The notes under the pieces were generated by a model. The model had not been told where the DNA came from. It did no database searches and worked only from the letters and a program-made list of their open reading frames with translations. From NCBI GenBank assembly GCA_047967505.1, contig CM106539.1: 64,000 bases of DNA. One strand, 5' to 3'. This DNA comes from Dipteris shenzhenensis. Lineage: Eukaryota > Polypodiophyta > Polypodiopsida > Gleicheniales. The position numbers and the translations under genes were made by a program. Positions 33,089-44,100 of this stretch are shown here, piece after piece (within the stretch, counting starts at the first letter, position 1; each line of letters opens with the position of its first letter).

Positions 33089-35687
33089 TCCCCCTGCAAT
33101 GCTGAAACAGCCCCTTGCTGGTCAAAAAGGCATGTATCTTGGCATACCATGCACGAGGGGCCTGTTTCAGCCCATATAAAGCTTTATTGAGCTTACATAC
33201 TTGAAGTGCATTTGCTGTAATTTCAAAGCCTGGAGGCGGTTTGACATACACCTCTTCCAGCAAGTCCCCATTTAAGAAGGCTGTTTTTATGTCCAACTGA
33301 TGAACATTCCACTCAAAATGTGCAGCCATTGCAATTACTGATCGGATGGTGGTCATCCGGGATGTAGGAGCAAATGTCTCCTCAGAATCTATGCCCTTTT
33401 TCTGAGCATAGCCCTTAGCAACCAGCCTGGCTTTATATCTGTCAATGGAGCCATCGGGCTTCCGTTTGACTTTAAATACCCATCGTGTGCCAATAGCATG
33501 TTTACCTTGTGGCAAGTCCACAACATCCCAAGTCTGATTTTTAGCAATGGACTGCAACTCATCGTGCATGGCATTCATCCAATGCACATTACCTTTTGCC
33601 TCTTCAAATGTGGCAGGCTCCTCGTCATCAAGGAGAGTACCTGCATATGCTGATTCCACTGAATTAGCACCTTCCATGTGCCTTGCTGCACTGCGAGTCC
33701 TGCCAGGTAACGGAGCATCAAGTTTACTCTCCCTGAGAGTCTGTAACAGCCAGTTTGGGACTGTTTTTGCTGCATGTATGTCTGCAATTTCTTGCTGCAC
33801 CACCTGTTCCACTGCCTGTGGAGGAGGCAAGACATCCTGTGGCGGAACTGAAGCATTTGAAGGTTGCTGTAAATTCTGATTTGGATCAGAAAAATCAGCA
33901 GAGGAACCCAAAGCAATGGGTAGCAACCCTTGAAAGACATCCTCTGAACATGAAGGCATTTGAAATTCAGCCTGAGTGTGAGCTGAATTTTCAGAAAATA
34001 TTACATCTCTACTTACAATGAATTTGCGTGTAGCAGGATTGTAGAGACGATACCCCTTGCTTTCTGCACTGTATCCAATAAATATGCATTTGATGGCTTT
34101 ATCTGACAATTTGTGCCTAAATTCAACTGGCACATGTGCATAGGCAAGGCATCCAAAGACTCGGAAGTGATCCACTGAAGGCTTCCTGTCATTCCAGACC
34201 TCAAAAGGAGTTTTAGTTTTTAAAGCCTTAGTGGGAGCCCTGTTCAAAATGTAATTGGCACACATTAAACCCTCTAGCCAGAATTTATGAGGCATGTGTT
34301 TGCTTTTCAGCATACATCTGTCCATCTCCATGAGAGTTCTATTTTTCCTCTCAGCTTTGCCATTTTGCTGAGGGGTCAGCCTGACTGTGAGCTGATGCAC
34401 AATACCCTTTTGCTTGAGAAAAGCATCAAATTCTGCTGATAGGTATTCCCCACCTCTATCCGTGCGTAATGTCTGTATCTTGAGTCCGGTTTCATTTTCA
34501 ACCATGGCTGAAAAGTGTTTAAACACTGTGAACACTTCAGATTTCTTTTTCAGCCCATAAACCCAAGTAAAATTGGAGTAGTCATCAATAAATGTGACAA
34601 AGTAGAGATGACCACCCAATGACGGAGTCCTCATGGGACCACAAACATCACTGTGTATAAGCTGCAATTTGCGAACAGCTTTAACTGAACCATCCTTTTT
34701 GAAGGGGAATCTATGCATTTTACCTAAAATGCACCCTTCACAGGCATGTGGAGGAGGTATCTCAAGAGGTGGCAATGCATCAACCATTGAAAATTTTTGA
34801 AGTGTCATTAAGCTGTTATAATGCATGTGGCCATATCTGGCATGCCATAGTGCTGCATTTTGCATGGCAGTTGTAGGGGTAGAAACTGCCAGAGCATGGG
34901 CTGCTCTTTTCTCAAAAATATCAAGCTGAAAAAGCCCACGCAGCAAAGTACCAGATAACTTTAAGGCATAGTTAGCTTCCCTGTCTCGGACAGCACATTT
35001 GTCATCCTCAAAGATGACCTGAAATCCCCCTCTGTTAAGAGTGGACACTGAAAGGAGATTTTTGGTTATGCCAGGCACATATAAGACATCTGAAAGTCTG
35101 AAAATTGAGCCATCAATTGCAGTGAGCTCAACTTCTCCTGTGCCACGTACTGAATATGAGGAATTGTTGGCACAAGTGACTTTCTTACCAACAGGAGGTG
35201 GATGCAAGGAAGCAAAAAGACACTTCCTAGAAGTGATGTGCTTGGATGCACCGCTGTCAAAATACCATGTGTTCAGTGTTTCATTAACACTGAAAGCAGA
35301 TGCATCTGTAGAAGAGTCAAAGCTGCAAGTCAAAAATGCATATGTACCATCACTGCAAGAGGCTGTACTATCCCGAGCATCTGGAACAGCCAACCTAGAA
35401 TCTGAAATGCAAGAGAAAAAGGCATAATCTTGACCAACAAAGTTGGCTGTAGCATCCCCACTGTCAGATGCACAAGGGGCTGAATCTGAAACAGCCATTC
35501 CTGTGCTGTTTTTCTTTTCTTTTGCAATCCTTTTCCTACATTCTGCTATGTGATGACCTGGCTTTTTGCAGTAGTGACAAAAACCCTTCTTTTTGGGCTT
35601 ACTTGCATCACTTTTAGCCTTTTGTGAAGGCTGTCCTGACCCACTGGAAGGCTGATTTACTGCTGTCTTTGCCTGTCCCTTTGTTTT
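33089..35687 (-). pseudogene. Copia D pol: zinc knuckle, protease, integrase, half RT
   Basis: After the TAA the frame runs on through a CCHC zinc knuckle (CHYCKKPGHHIAEC), protease WYFDSGASKHIT, and the pre-integrase HHCC segment (HARYGHMHYNS...CEGCILGKMH). The integrase core follows, with D in IHSDVCGPMRT, D in LRTDRGGEYL and E in QQNGKAERKNRT. The C-terminal GYSAESKGYRLYNP region comes next, then RT blocks RYKARLVAKGYAQKKGIDSE, LDIKTAFLNGDLLEEVYV and LYGLKQAPRAWY. It stops being RT-like after LTSKGLFQ at about 33,105. The domains present look intact, including all integrase catalytic residues. The stop codon formally falls inside the LTR. Confidence 0.93.
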
Positions 35688-36431
35688 TTATTTAAATTTT
35701 GAGAGCATGGCTTGTTCACCTGCACGTGAAGCCAAATTTTTCCTGGTCTGCTCTTCCTGAAGCAGAAGTCCTATCAACTCATGAAAAGTGAGAGGATTTG
35801 CACCCCCCCTCAATGATAAATTCAGCGAAGTGTGAAAGCTGAGATAAGACTCAGGAAGAGAATTCAGAGTGGTTGTGATCATCTCTGAATCAGGAATAAT
35901 TTCATCTATGTTTAACAATTGCTCTCTGAGATCCTGTAGCTTTGTGAGGTGGACTGACATGGAGTCACCCTCCTCCATATGTGTATTGCTCAACTCTCTT
36001 TTTAAGAAAGATACCCTGGCATCATTCCGTGCTGCATACATGCTTTCCAAAATATCCCACGCTGCCCTGGAGGTCTTACACGACCGGATATGCGGAATGA
36101 TTGATCTTTTCACTGAAAGAGAGATGCATGACAAGGCTAAGGCATCTCGTGAATCCCATCTCTTATACTCTGGAGTATTGACTGTAGCTGCACCAACAAC
36201 TTGTCCTGCAGCTGCACCCTGTGCACGACCTCTTCCACCTCCTTGCTGAGGAGGGGTAGCAGGTGCAATATCTGCTGGTCGGATTTCATCCCCATTGACA
36301 TAATCCCATAAATTGCGAGAAATCAGAATATTACGTACCATGAAACTCCAGAGGGAGTAGTTGGTACCATCCAACTTGTCTTCCTGTGAAAGACCACCGA
36401 ACTGGAACTCATTCTGATTTTGATGGGCCAT
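35688..36431 (-). CDS. Copia D gag, N-terminal part
   Basis: The frame is open from 36,494; MAHQNQNEFQF at 36,431 is the likely start, because upstream codons belong to the leader. LDGTNYSLWSFMVRNILISR is the conserved Copia gag N-terminus, followed by a UBN2 capsid domain (RAAWDILESMYAARNDARVS). The frame ends at TAA after SKFK, before the zinc knuckle, which lies in the same frame downstream. The TAA could come from CAA, or could be a natural end if gag-pol is made by readthrough; the zinc knuckle position argues for mutation. Confidence 0.88.
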   Translation of the reverse strand: MAHQNQNEFQFGGLSQEDKLDGTNYSLWSFMVRNILISRNLWDYVNGDEIRPADIAPATPPQQGGGRGRAQGAAAGQVVGAATVNTPEYKRWDSRDALALSCISLSVKRSIIPHIRSCKTSRAAWDILESMYAARNDARVSFLKRELSNTHMEEGDSMSVHLTKLQDLREQLLNIDEIIPDSEMITTTLNSLPESYLSFHTSLNLSLRGGANPLTFHELIGLLLQEEQTRKNLASRAGEQAMLSKFK

Positions 36432-36494
36432 ATCAGAGAAAGAGATTGAAGCAGATATAAAGCTGAATTCCCTTACTGGGAATAAAATGCACAA

Positions 36495-37307
36495 CTCCCA
36501 AAAACACAGCCAAGCACGGGCTGTATATGCAACTTAGATTTCTGTACTTGAGCTGTCAGAAATCTGTCCAAGCATCTAAAACTCTCCAAAATCTGCCAAA
36601 AGTGTTCCAAACACTCCAAGAAAGGCAGTATGTACTGAATACTCCAAAAAAATGCTCTCTCAACACAAAAGCCCCAATTTGTGGCTAGAAATTGCAGCCA
36701 GAAAGGGGCAAAAATGCTAAAAGCCCCAAATCTGCAATTTTTAAACAAAAGCCCCAAATTTCAGACTAGATCTGCAATTTTGCTCCAAATGTAGCTCCAA
36801 ACTTGCACAATGATTGCAATGTCTGCAATATACAAAATGCCCCAAATGTACTCGCAGAATACTGAGCCAAACAATGGCTGTCTGCACAATTTGTCTGTCA
36901 AAAACACCTGCTGGTTCTTTTCGAAACAAAGCAGCTACCTGTTGTACTGAAGCGGATTCAGTACGGACAGTGAGAACAGTACGGAAATGCCGTACAGTTT
37001 GTACGGCACTGTACGGCTGGTACTGTACGACGACAGGTACGGATACTGTACGACAGGTACTGTACGGTTGCGATGTACGGAACTTGACGGAACTGTACGG
37101 CGATCGATGTACGGTGAGCAGGTACAGTATGGGATTCCTGCGCAGGTACGGCTGGTACAGCTAGCAGGTACAGTACAGGACTGTACGGTAAACCGTACAG
37201 CGGCGATGTGATGTACGGAACTGTACGGAAGCAGCGGCGACACGTACGGACAAGTTGGAGCAGGGGGAGTACGTTGAGGGAGCAGGGAGCCAGAGACTCT
37301 TGAACCT
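36495..37307 (-). other. Copia D 5' leader with GCCCC/CTGCAA and GTAC-rich parts
   Basis: The leader has two parts. The gag-proximal 430 bp is rich in GCCCCAAA and CTGCAATTT words. The PBS-proximal part (36,944-37,275) is packed with GTAC motifs. Neither codes for a recognisable product. Confidence 0.8.
36944..37275. promoter_or_regulatory. Array of about 25 GTAC motifs (mostly CCGTAC/GTACGG)
   Basis: I count 25-26 GTAC tetramers in 330 bp, where about one is expected by chance. Roughly 16 of them are in the form GTACGG or its complement CCGTAC. Spacing is irregular (about 5-30 bp), so this is a motif cluster and not a simple tandem repeat. GTAC is the core bound by plant SBP-box (SPL) transcription factors and is also the copper-response core. 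Whether such factors bind here is untested. Confidence 0.75.
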
Positions 37308-37319
37308 GCTCTGATACCA
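37308..37319 (-). promoter_or_regulatory. Primer-binding site of Copia D
   Basis: GCTCTGATACCA on the plus strand is TGGTATCAGAGC in the element sense, two bases from the LTR. Confidence 0.93.
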
Positions 37320-37321
37320 AA

Positions 37322-37595
37322 TGAAGGATAGAGAGAATGAGTGAGAGCAAGAGAGATTGAGAGAGTAGGAAGCTTGGAAGCTGAAGACGTAGTTGCAATA
37401 GAATAGAGTAAGAGAGTACAACTCAAAGTGAGAAAGATAAGGTTTTGTCCTAGTGACAAAACCTTAGTAGTCACTAACCATAGTTAGTGAACTAACTGCG
37501 GTTAGGGGGAAAAACCTCTTAAAGAGGGAAAAGTGCCCCTAACTAGCTTATTATATTACATTGGTCACTGCTGAATTATATCTATAATTCTAACA
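37322..37595 (-). repeat. 5' LTR of Copia D
   Basis: This 274-bp partner of the 3' LTR differs at two sites (AGGAAAAAG against AGGGAAAAG, and CCCTTAAC against CCCCTAAC). Confidence 0.95.
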
Positions 37596-37660
37596 ATCCT
37601 AAGATGTCACACTATTGTTACACATGTAAACTACACCTACACATTAACAAAACTCAGAAG

Positions 37661-38009
37661 CATAGTCACATGAAAACCCGTTTCGTCCAGTTCAAAACCA
37701 TGAAACACAAAACAAACGAAAACATTTCGAAATAGGACAAAACGCTCTCAACGGAACCTTTGTTTTGTCCAAATCAAAATACACGTTTTTGTCCCATGTT
37801 TTCTAGAATCCAATGTGTTTGTGTTTTGAATTTCCTTTTTAGTATCTTGATTTGTATTTCTCTTTGTTCACTCTAACTAAATATAGAAGGCTATGTATTA
37901 AGTATCAATTCGAAACCTTTCCGTTTTGTCCAAAAAGTGGAAAGGAAACGAAACGAAACTCGTCGAAATGATGAAACAATGAAACTGACAAAACGTTCTT
38001 GTGACTATG
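37661..38009. mobile_element. hAT-type MITE (349 bp)
   Basis: Terminal inverted repeats CATAGTCACA (left) and TGTGACTATG (right) are exact over ten bases, and weaker pairing continues inward (GAAAAC..CGTTTCGTC against GACAAAACGTTC). The element is flanked by a perfect 8-bp direct repeat CTCAGAAG (37,653-37,660 and 38,010-38,017), the target-site length made by hAT transposases. It has no coding capacity, so it is a non-autonomous element. It sits two bases beyond the host gene's stop codon, in its 3' UTR. Confidence 0.88.
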
Positions 38010-38019
38010 CTCAGAAGAC

Positions 38020-38150
38020 TCACTTTTCAACAATGAATTCCTTGATCTTGATCCCTGTATGACGTGCACTAGCCTGTACACTCAAAAGCACTTTGTCACC
38101 AACTTTTAAATTGGTTACAGCGACAGCCAGATCACTCTTCGTTTCAGTAC
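38020..38150 (-). CDS. DHQS II-like terminal exon
   Basis: It completes the split Gly codon and encodes [20 protein letters not shown] through IKEFIVEK and TGA at 38,020-38,022. FIVEK is the characteristic family C-terminus. The hAT MITE begins within three bases beyond. Confidence 0.95.
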
Positions 38151-41100
38151 CTGCAAAAAGCAAACCGTTACAGATCAATTCTGGATTTGAACTACTTGGA
38201 CATGTGAAATTCTCTAGCTTTCATGGGCACCACTAACTTGAATACCTTGAATACGCAAGCTTCATTAATGGTTGCTTACACGACGACTCTGTTTAGCCTA
38301 CCTGTAGATGGTGGTTGCACTAAATTGACAGTTTCTGCATTTTGCAACAGCAGACTGAAAATTGTAGAGTGATCATTTTCCACCTGCTACAGCTATTACG
38401 TCAGCATATAATCTCACCAACTAAAACAAATGTAATCAGCAGTAAAGGCCCTCAAGAGCAAATTGAACTTCACCAAACTGATTCATGTGCAATCAACAAA
38501 AAATATTGATATTTACCATCGCTTCCACGAGTATCAAAGGTCGTGTCTCTATCTTCACACGACCAATAGTTGCTGGCCTCTGCCTACCATGTGCATTGAC
38601 CACTGAGACCTGCATTCCACTCTGCAACTCTGCAAGATAGGAGGTCTTGCCTCCCGGAACCGCTACATAAGCATGTACTGGACCCTACAGTGAGTTGCAA
38701 TTATATTCTCAGTATGCTCCTGAATCAAATTAACACATCGTGAGCATGTTTGGTTTCCACACTGCAATTATTTATGCACATCAAAACTGCCAATACAATA
38801 CGATTCCTCTCTTCTATCAGAAAGATAAAGTACGAGAAACAAGTAGCTAGAAATTATGAAGCACCTTCAAGTGTTAGCGTAAGCTGTGCAACAAGCATGG
38901 ATGGCAGTCGCATAAGATTAAATTCTGGCTTAACAGGGTTACCCCCTACAGATCAAAGCAGCCGGCTTATCTTCACCCTCAGCCTAGACTACAGCCAGAA
39001 TGAGGTGGCTCCTGACAGGAGGGCTAACCCTGCGGTATGTGAGGACTATAATATGTTCTTGTCAATGATGAGAATGAACCTTGACCTATGTTGGGAAAGT
39101 GAGTGATGAACTATGGATTTCGTTCCCTTGGGGTGATTGGTGGTGAGGATTATTAAATGGATCAAAGAGTGGTAGTTACACCTTAGGTCCTAGGTGAACC
39201 ATGCAATGTCATTACGTCAATGGGATGGTTAGAGATAGAGAGGTTTTTGAAGCGCCACATGATGAGGCATAACGTCAATGGGATGGTTAGAGATAGAGGC
39301 TTTTGAAGCGCCACATGATGAGGCATACCCCACATGCCTCCATCAAGGATGGAGGGAGCCATATATCATGCAGCACTCACCACACCACACTCTAGGGCAG
39401 CCAATCAAATCTGAGTATTGCATCCCTGCATGTGTTAATATGCGTTCTAAGGTGCTATGCTGTGTCAGTATGATATACAAGGCTTGACCCTAGCCCTTCT
39501 AGATCAAAGGATAACTTCTCTCTCCTCACCTCCTCTCAGGGTAGACTATATGACACACATCACAATGCAGTCTTCAATGAAGATGACAATGCTCAAGCAA
39601 GGTCTAGTTTGCTTAAGCTAGAGAATGTCCTATTTGTCATACTTTCAAACGCCTCCGATAGATACAGCTCCTATGATCAGGTCTTCATTGTGGACCACAA
39701 ATAGCTATCTATTGTAGATACTATGTATTTCATTGAAAAATGCTTCAACTTTACTACCCCTTGCTTTGTCGGCTTTGGGTGATCTTCACACTGAAAAAGG
39801 GCATATGATAGCCAAAATATCCTCTCACATTGAGAGAAGAGTCCATTGGTGCTAAGGTTGATGGCAGTTGCAAGGGGGACCATCATCATCATTGCTTGAT
39901 TACTTTGCAAAGCGGTAAGGGCTCAGACCTTCTTTCTGTTTGGTTTCTAATATGAGTGCTTAAGGTATGCTTAGATATCTACTTTCATGTAATTGAATTG
40001 CCCTTCTGAAAGTGTGCACGCACTCACATACTCTATGTAACACGTGAATTAATCACAATGATTCAAACCAATGAAATCCCTCTTCCAAAAAATGCCAAAT
40101 TGAATGGAGCCATGGAAATTTAGGCTTCAGAATATTTATCAAACCTTGAAATTTGTGGCATATAATTAAAGAGAGATAAAAGAGACCAAGGCAAAAATTT
40201 GAGACTCATGATGAGAGAAGCCAACAAACTCATACTCTCATTAACTTAAGGATCAACTAATTCCTAAAGGTTAGCATTACTAAAGCGTAAACAGAAGCTT
40301 GGAAGAATTCAAAGCACATTCTAGCATACCAAAGGCGTTGGTCACGTTAAAAGGCGACTTAGCTGGATAAGAGTGAGAGGGTCATAATGTTACTAACCTC
40401 TAAATCAAGTCAAGTACTGTTAGACCAGCTATTCCAGGCATAGTGAGAATGATCCTTCAGCCATATATGAGAACTTTCAAAAAGCTATCCACAGGATCCC
40501 ACTCAAGCTCTCTACTTGCCTCATTGAAGCTCTTGGTCACTATGCCTCCTCTCATGAGACACCTCTTTCTCTTGGGCTTTCTAAAATCCTCCCTCTAGCC
40601 AAGTGTTTGCCATATAGGCTCTTTTTATGAGCCATGTGTCCTTCATTGGACCTAGTATCCTTATGCACTCTCTGTTAATCCCTACCGTGCAGGCATTGTA
40701 AGACGCACGGTTTTCCGCCTTTACTGTGGCCTATATCCATGGTCCCAGTATCATAATTGGCATAACATTCCCTTCCCCTTAAGAAATGTTTACATCCTCC
40801 AAATAATATGTGGGAACCCCCTTTGAAGATTGCTTACATTCTCCCAAGTCAAACTCTCTTTTGTCTATCTTTCCACTTAACTAGACATCCTTAATATACT
40901 ATATGTCTTATCTTTTTTTCTTGTTTTCTTTGAAAAAAATTAGGTTCATGTGGCATAGATGGTGATTCAATGAGTTCAACTAGGACCTCTTCAGCTAATA
41001 TTTGTCATCATCACTCGAATTTTTTCCTTTTAGTATATTTACATGTCACACAATTAGGAGTGCCAACTTTGATGGGTTGTCTGCTATTATGCTGTGCCTA

Positions 41101-44100
41101 AAACTGCATACTGTCCAGGAATGCATCCCTTCTTTCATCACACAATGCAGAGAGAGATCACCTTCGAAAGACATCAAAACTTGTCAACAATCTACCTCTC
41201 CTTTCTACTTAGAATATGTCACGGGGACGTGATGGTGATGGTGAAGTGTCTAAACTAACTGTCACTGAATTTGGCCTATTTGTTGCTCACCAGCTCAAAC
41301 AACCATGCTTGTGCTCAGCCAAGCTACCATAGCCCACCGCCTTGCACACCATAACCATGACCATTGCATATTAATAGATCTACCAGTAGTCCGAGTCATT
41401 GTATCCTTTCATCTACTGTCATGGGCACAACGTACAAAAACCTTTTTTTGCTCAAAATATCTACAGATTATGTTCTCAAAGAGAAACTTAGCTGTAGTGC
41501 AAGCCGAGTTATCCCTTCCCTTGTGGCTCTTTCACAGTCCGGGAACACAAGTATGAGGAAAAGGGAGAGGCAAAAGGGGCAAATAGGAGAGAGAGAGAGA
41601 GAGAGAGAGATTAACGTCTACGAAAGCCCTCACAGGACTATGAGAAAAATTACACATCCAAACAAGGTGGCAAAGCCACTCAGGCCCTGCAAAAGCAAAG
41701 AGAAGTTATGCTGCATGGAATACCACAATCTAAACCTAAAGTTCCAAATAACTACAATTACCACTATAATTACACTTAATAGCAGCCTAACCAAGTCAAC
41801 ATGACTTTTCTCAAAGGAAACCATCATCTACACAAAACCACAACCATTCCATAGGCCCCTTGCACAGCCAAAAAGAGGAGCCATTACATCTCTAAGTGTC
41901 AGAGAGAGTCGAGGAGTGCACAAGCCATCTCAGCTACTAAATTCTAGTACTACTGTGAAGTGGCCTTCATTACATCATTTTCAGATTGAGAGTCTTTGGG
42001 TCTAGCTTTGAAATCTCTGATTAGTACTATACCATCTTGACAAACAGCCCATTTTCCTTCCTTTCAAGCTTCTTTTACTTTTGTCAATTCTGCATTTCTT
42101 GAGCTGAGTTGGGGTAAGCTCCTCTAAAATCCATATCCTAGTACCTCTCAGCTTGTTGGTTTGTCTGAGGACTTTGCTCCTTGCCGCCTTGTCTTGAGGA
42201 TTGCTCTTGCCTATGTTCCCTTTTCGTTGACAAAATCTCTCTTCTGAATCCCATTCAATCTAGGGTATTGTCTTCTTGAGATGTTCAATCTTTTTTTCCG
42301 TGCTTCCTACTTTCTAGAGTCCAGCCCTCGGGCAGCCCTCCTATGCATATAATCCGATTATTTGCAGCCCTGATTTCTTGTTCTTTTACCTCCTCATAGA
42401 CATCACACTTGTTGATCTTGCTATTCACCGCTGTTGTAAATTCCTGTTTCATAGACTTGAGCTGAGTGGTAACTAATTCCTACACCTTGGTCACAAGCTA
42501 TGGCGCAGGTGCTTGTTTGAGGGGAGGGGTTCCTATCCTTCCGGAGGTGTTACCGGAGGCCAAAGGCCACTGGCATGAGAAGCATGAGTGTTGCAATGCT
42601 CTAATGCAATGGATCGCGCAGAGTGCACTGTGCAGTGGTGTGCGAGTGTCGTATGCTATACTGCAGTGAACGACGACGTACGAGTGCACTATGCTAAATG
42701 ACAATCACCTGAGAACTCCACAACATAAGCAGAATAAGAAATTCTCATCATACAGTGGTGAACAATCCCCATATCGGGAAGAGACAAGAGAAATGAGAAA
42801 GTGACCAAGTTGGCCAAAGTACATATCACTGGACTAGTGTCTCCAGGTCACAAGTCGCAAGTCACAAGAATACACAGGTCTATCCCCATAGTAGACAGAG
42901 GGTACACACAAGTCTCTCCACGCTCTCTCCTTGGCGAGCTCGTAGCTCTAGCCTCTATCTCTCCTCACACTCTCCTTTCTTCCGCTCCCGTGCCGAATGC
43001 TGAATGCCCTCCCCTCTTTCTCCTTCATCCTCATCCCCCGCCTTCGAGGGTCCCTTCTTCGCTGAGAATCCCCCCCCTTTCTTCCCATTGGTCATCCTCT
43101 TATATGCTTAGCTGTTGAGGATAGCCGTTGCGCTGCTGGCTCTCTTGATGGCTACGGCGACTTCCTGACTCCCTGACTCACCAGCCTCTTCTAGTTAGGA
43201 TGGTGTAAATTCTCCATGTGCAGGTGAGCTGGATCACCACACCACTGCACCACTGTGTAAATGTAAATACTCCTGACTGCTGCATGTGCGCAGCTCACTC
43301 TCCATGTGCGCAACTCTTGATGAGATCACTTTGGACATGATACTCCTGGTTGACCTGTGGTTGACATGTGTCGATACATGGTTGCCTCGGATAGTACTCC
43401 TAGATGAACTTGTATAATTGCGTGGCTGACTTGTGTTGACACATGGCCAACATGTGGTCAACAGATGTCGTCATGTGGTCAACGCCTGTCGACAGGTGGT
43501 CGTCGTGTGGTAAGGTAACAGTTTTCCCGCCACTATCATTCACCGTCCCGGTGAATAGAAATGGAGGACGAATCCGTCAAAGAAAAAAAAAAGGAACTTA
43601 CAAACCATTGATATGGTGATGGAGTAGGAAAAGGAAATGGTACAGACCATGTGGTTGGCCGTGGGAGTAATCCAAGATTTGTATTAAGTTGAAACATGAA
43701 AAATAAACTGTTGCATGATAAGGGACAGCATGGAAAATTGCAAAAAAAAAACTGAGGACATCTTGAGGTAAAACATTGATATTTACAGTGAGGGCCAAGC
43801 AGCTTGGCAAAAATCTAACAGTGCAAAAAAAGCCCAAACACCCATGTATCAAACCCTTTGTGAGATTACTGAGGGTGGTAATCAGCAGCCTGTGCCTCTG
43901 CCTTCTCCTCTTCCGCCTTCGTATTTGGCTCTGTGGCCTTTTGCTCATCCCTTTGCTCTGGCTCAGTCATATGTATGTGGATGGGGTGCTTCCTCCTCAC
44001 ACTCAAGCGTGTCCATCACATTTCTCAGATTTTCATACTTGGCTTTATATCGGTGGTATCGCCGGTAATAATGATCCTTTTGCCCTTGCAAGGTGGATTG

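Larger units (their letters stand above)
32815..37595 (-). mobile_element. Copia retrotransposon D, recent, RT/RNase H-deleted
   Basis: A 4.78-kb minus-strand Copia element. The 274-bp LTRs differ at only two positions, and the 5-bp target-site duplication ATCCT is perfect (32,810-32,814 and 37,596-37,600). Gag, protease, integrase and the first half of RT lie in one frame with one stop (TAA at 35,688-35,690). The C-terminal half of RT, including YVDD, and all of RNase H are missing. The frame passes directly into the polypurine tract. It must therefore have been copied with enzymes supplied by another element. It ends about 425 bp downstream of the host gene's stop codon, on the same strand. 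Confidence 0.95.
38700..42508. other. Intronic sequence left of Gypsy F
   Basis: No gene is recognised on either strand. The open frames at 38,750-39,106 (+) and 39,677-39,910 (-) have no known motif. Confidence 0.55.

Noticed and set aside
35041-35427. 128-codon plus-strand frame
   Set aside because: It lies opposite the intact Copia D protease region and is its shadow.
38750-39106. 118-codon plus-strand frame next to a DHQS II exon
   Set aside because: It has no recognisable motif, lies within the large intron, and neither strand continues the gene's conserved blocks.
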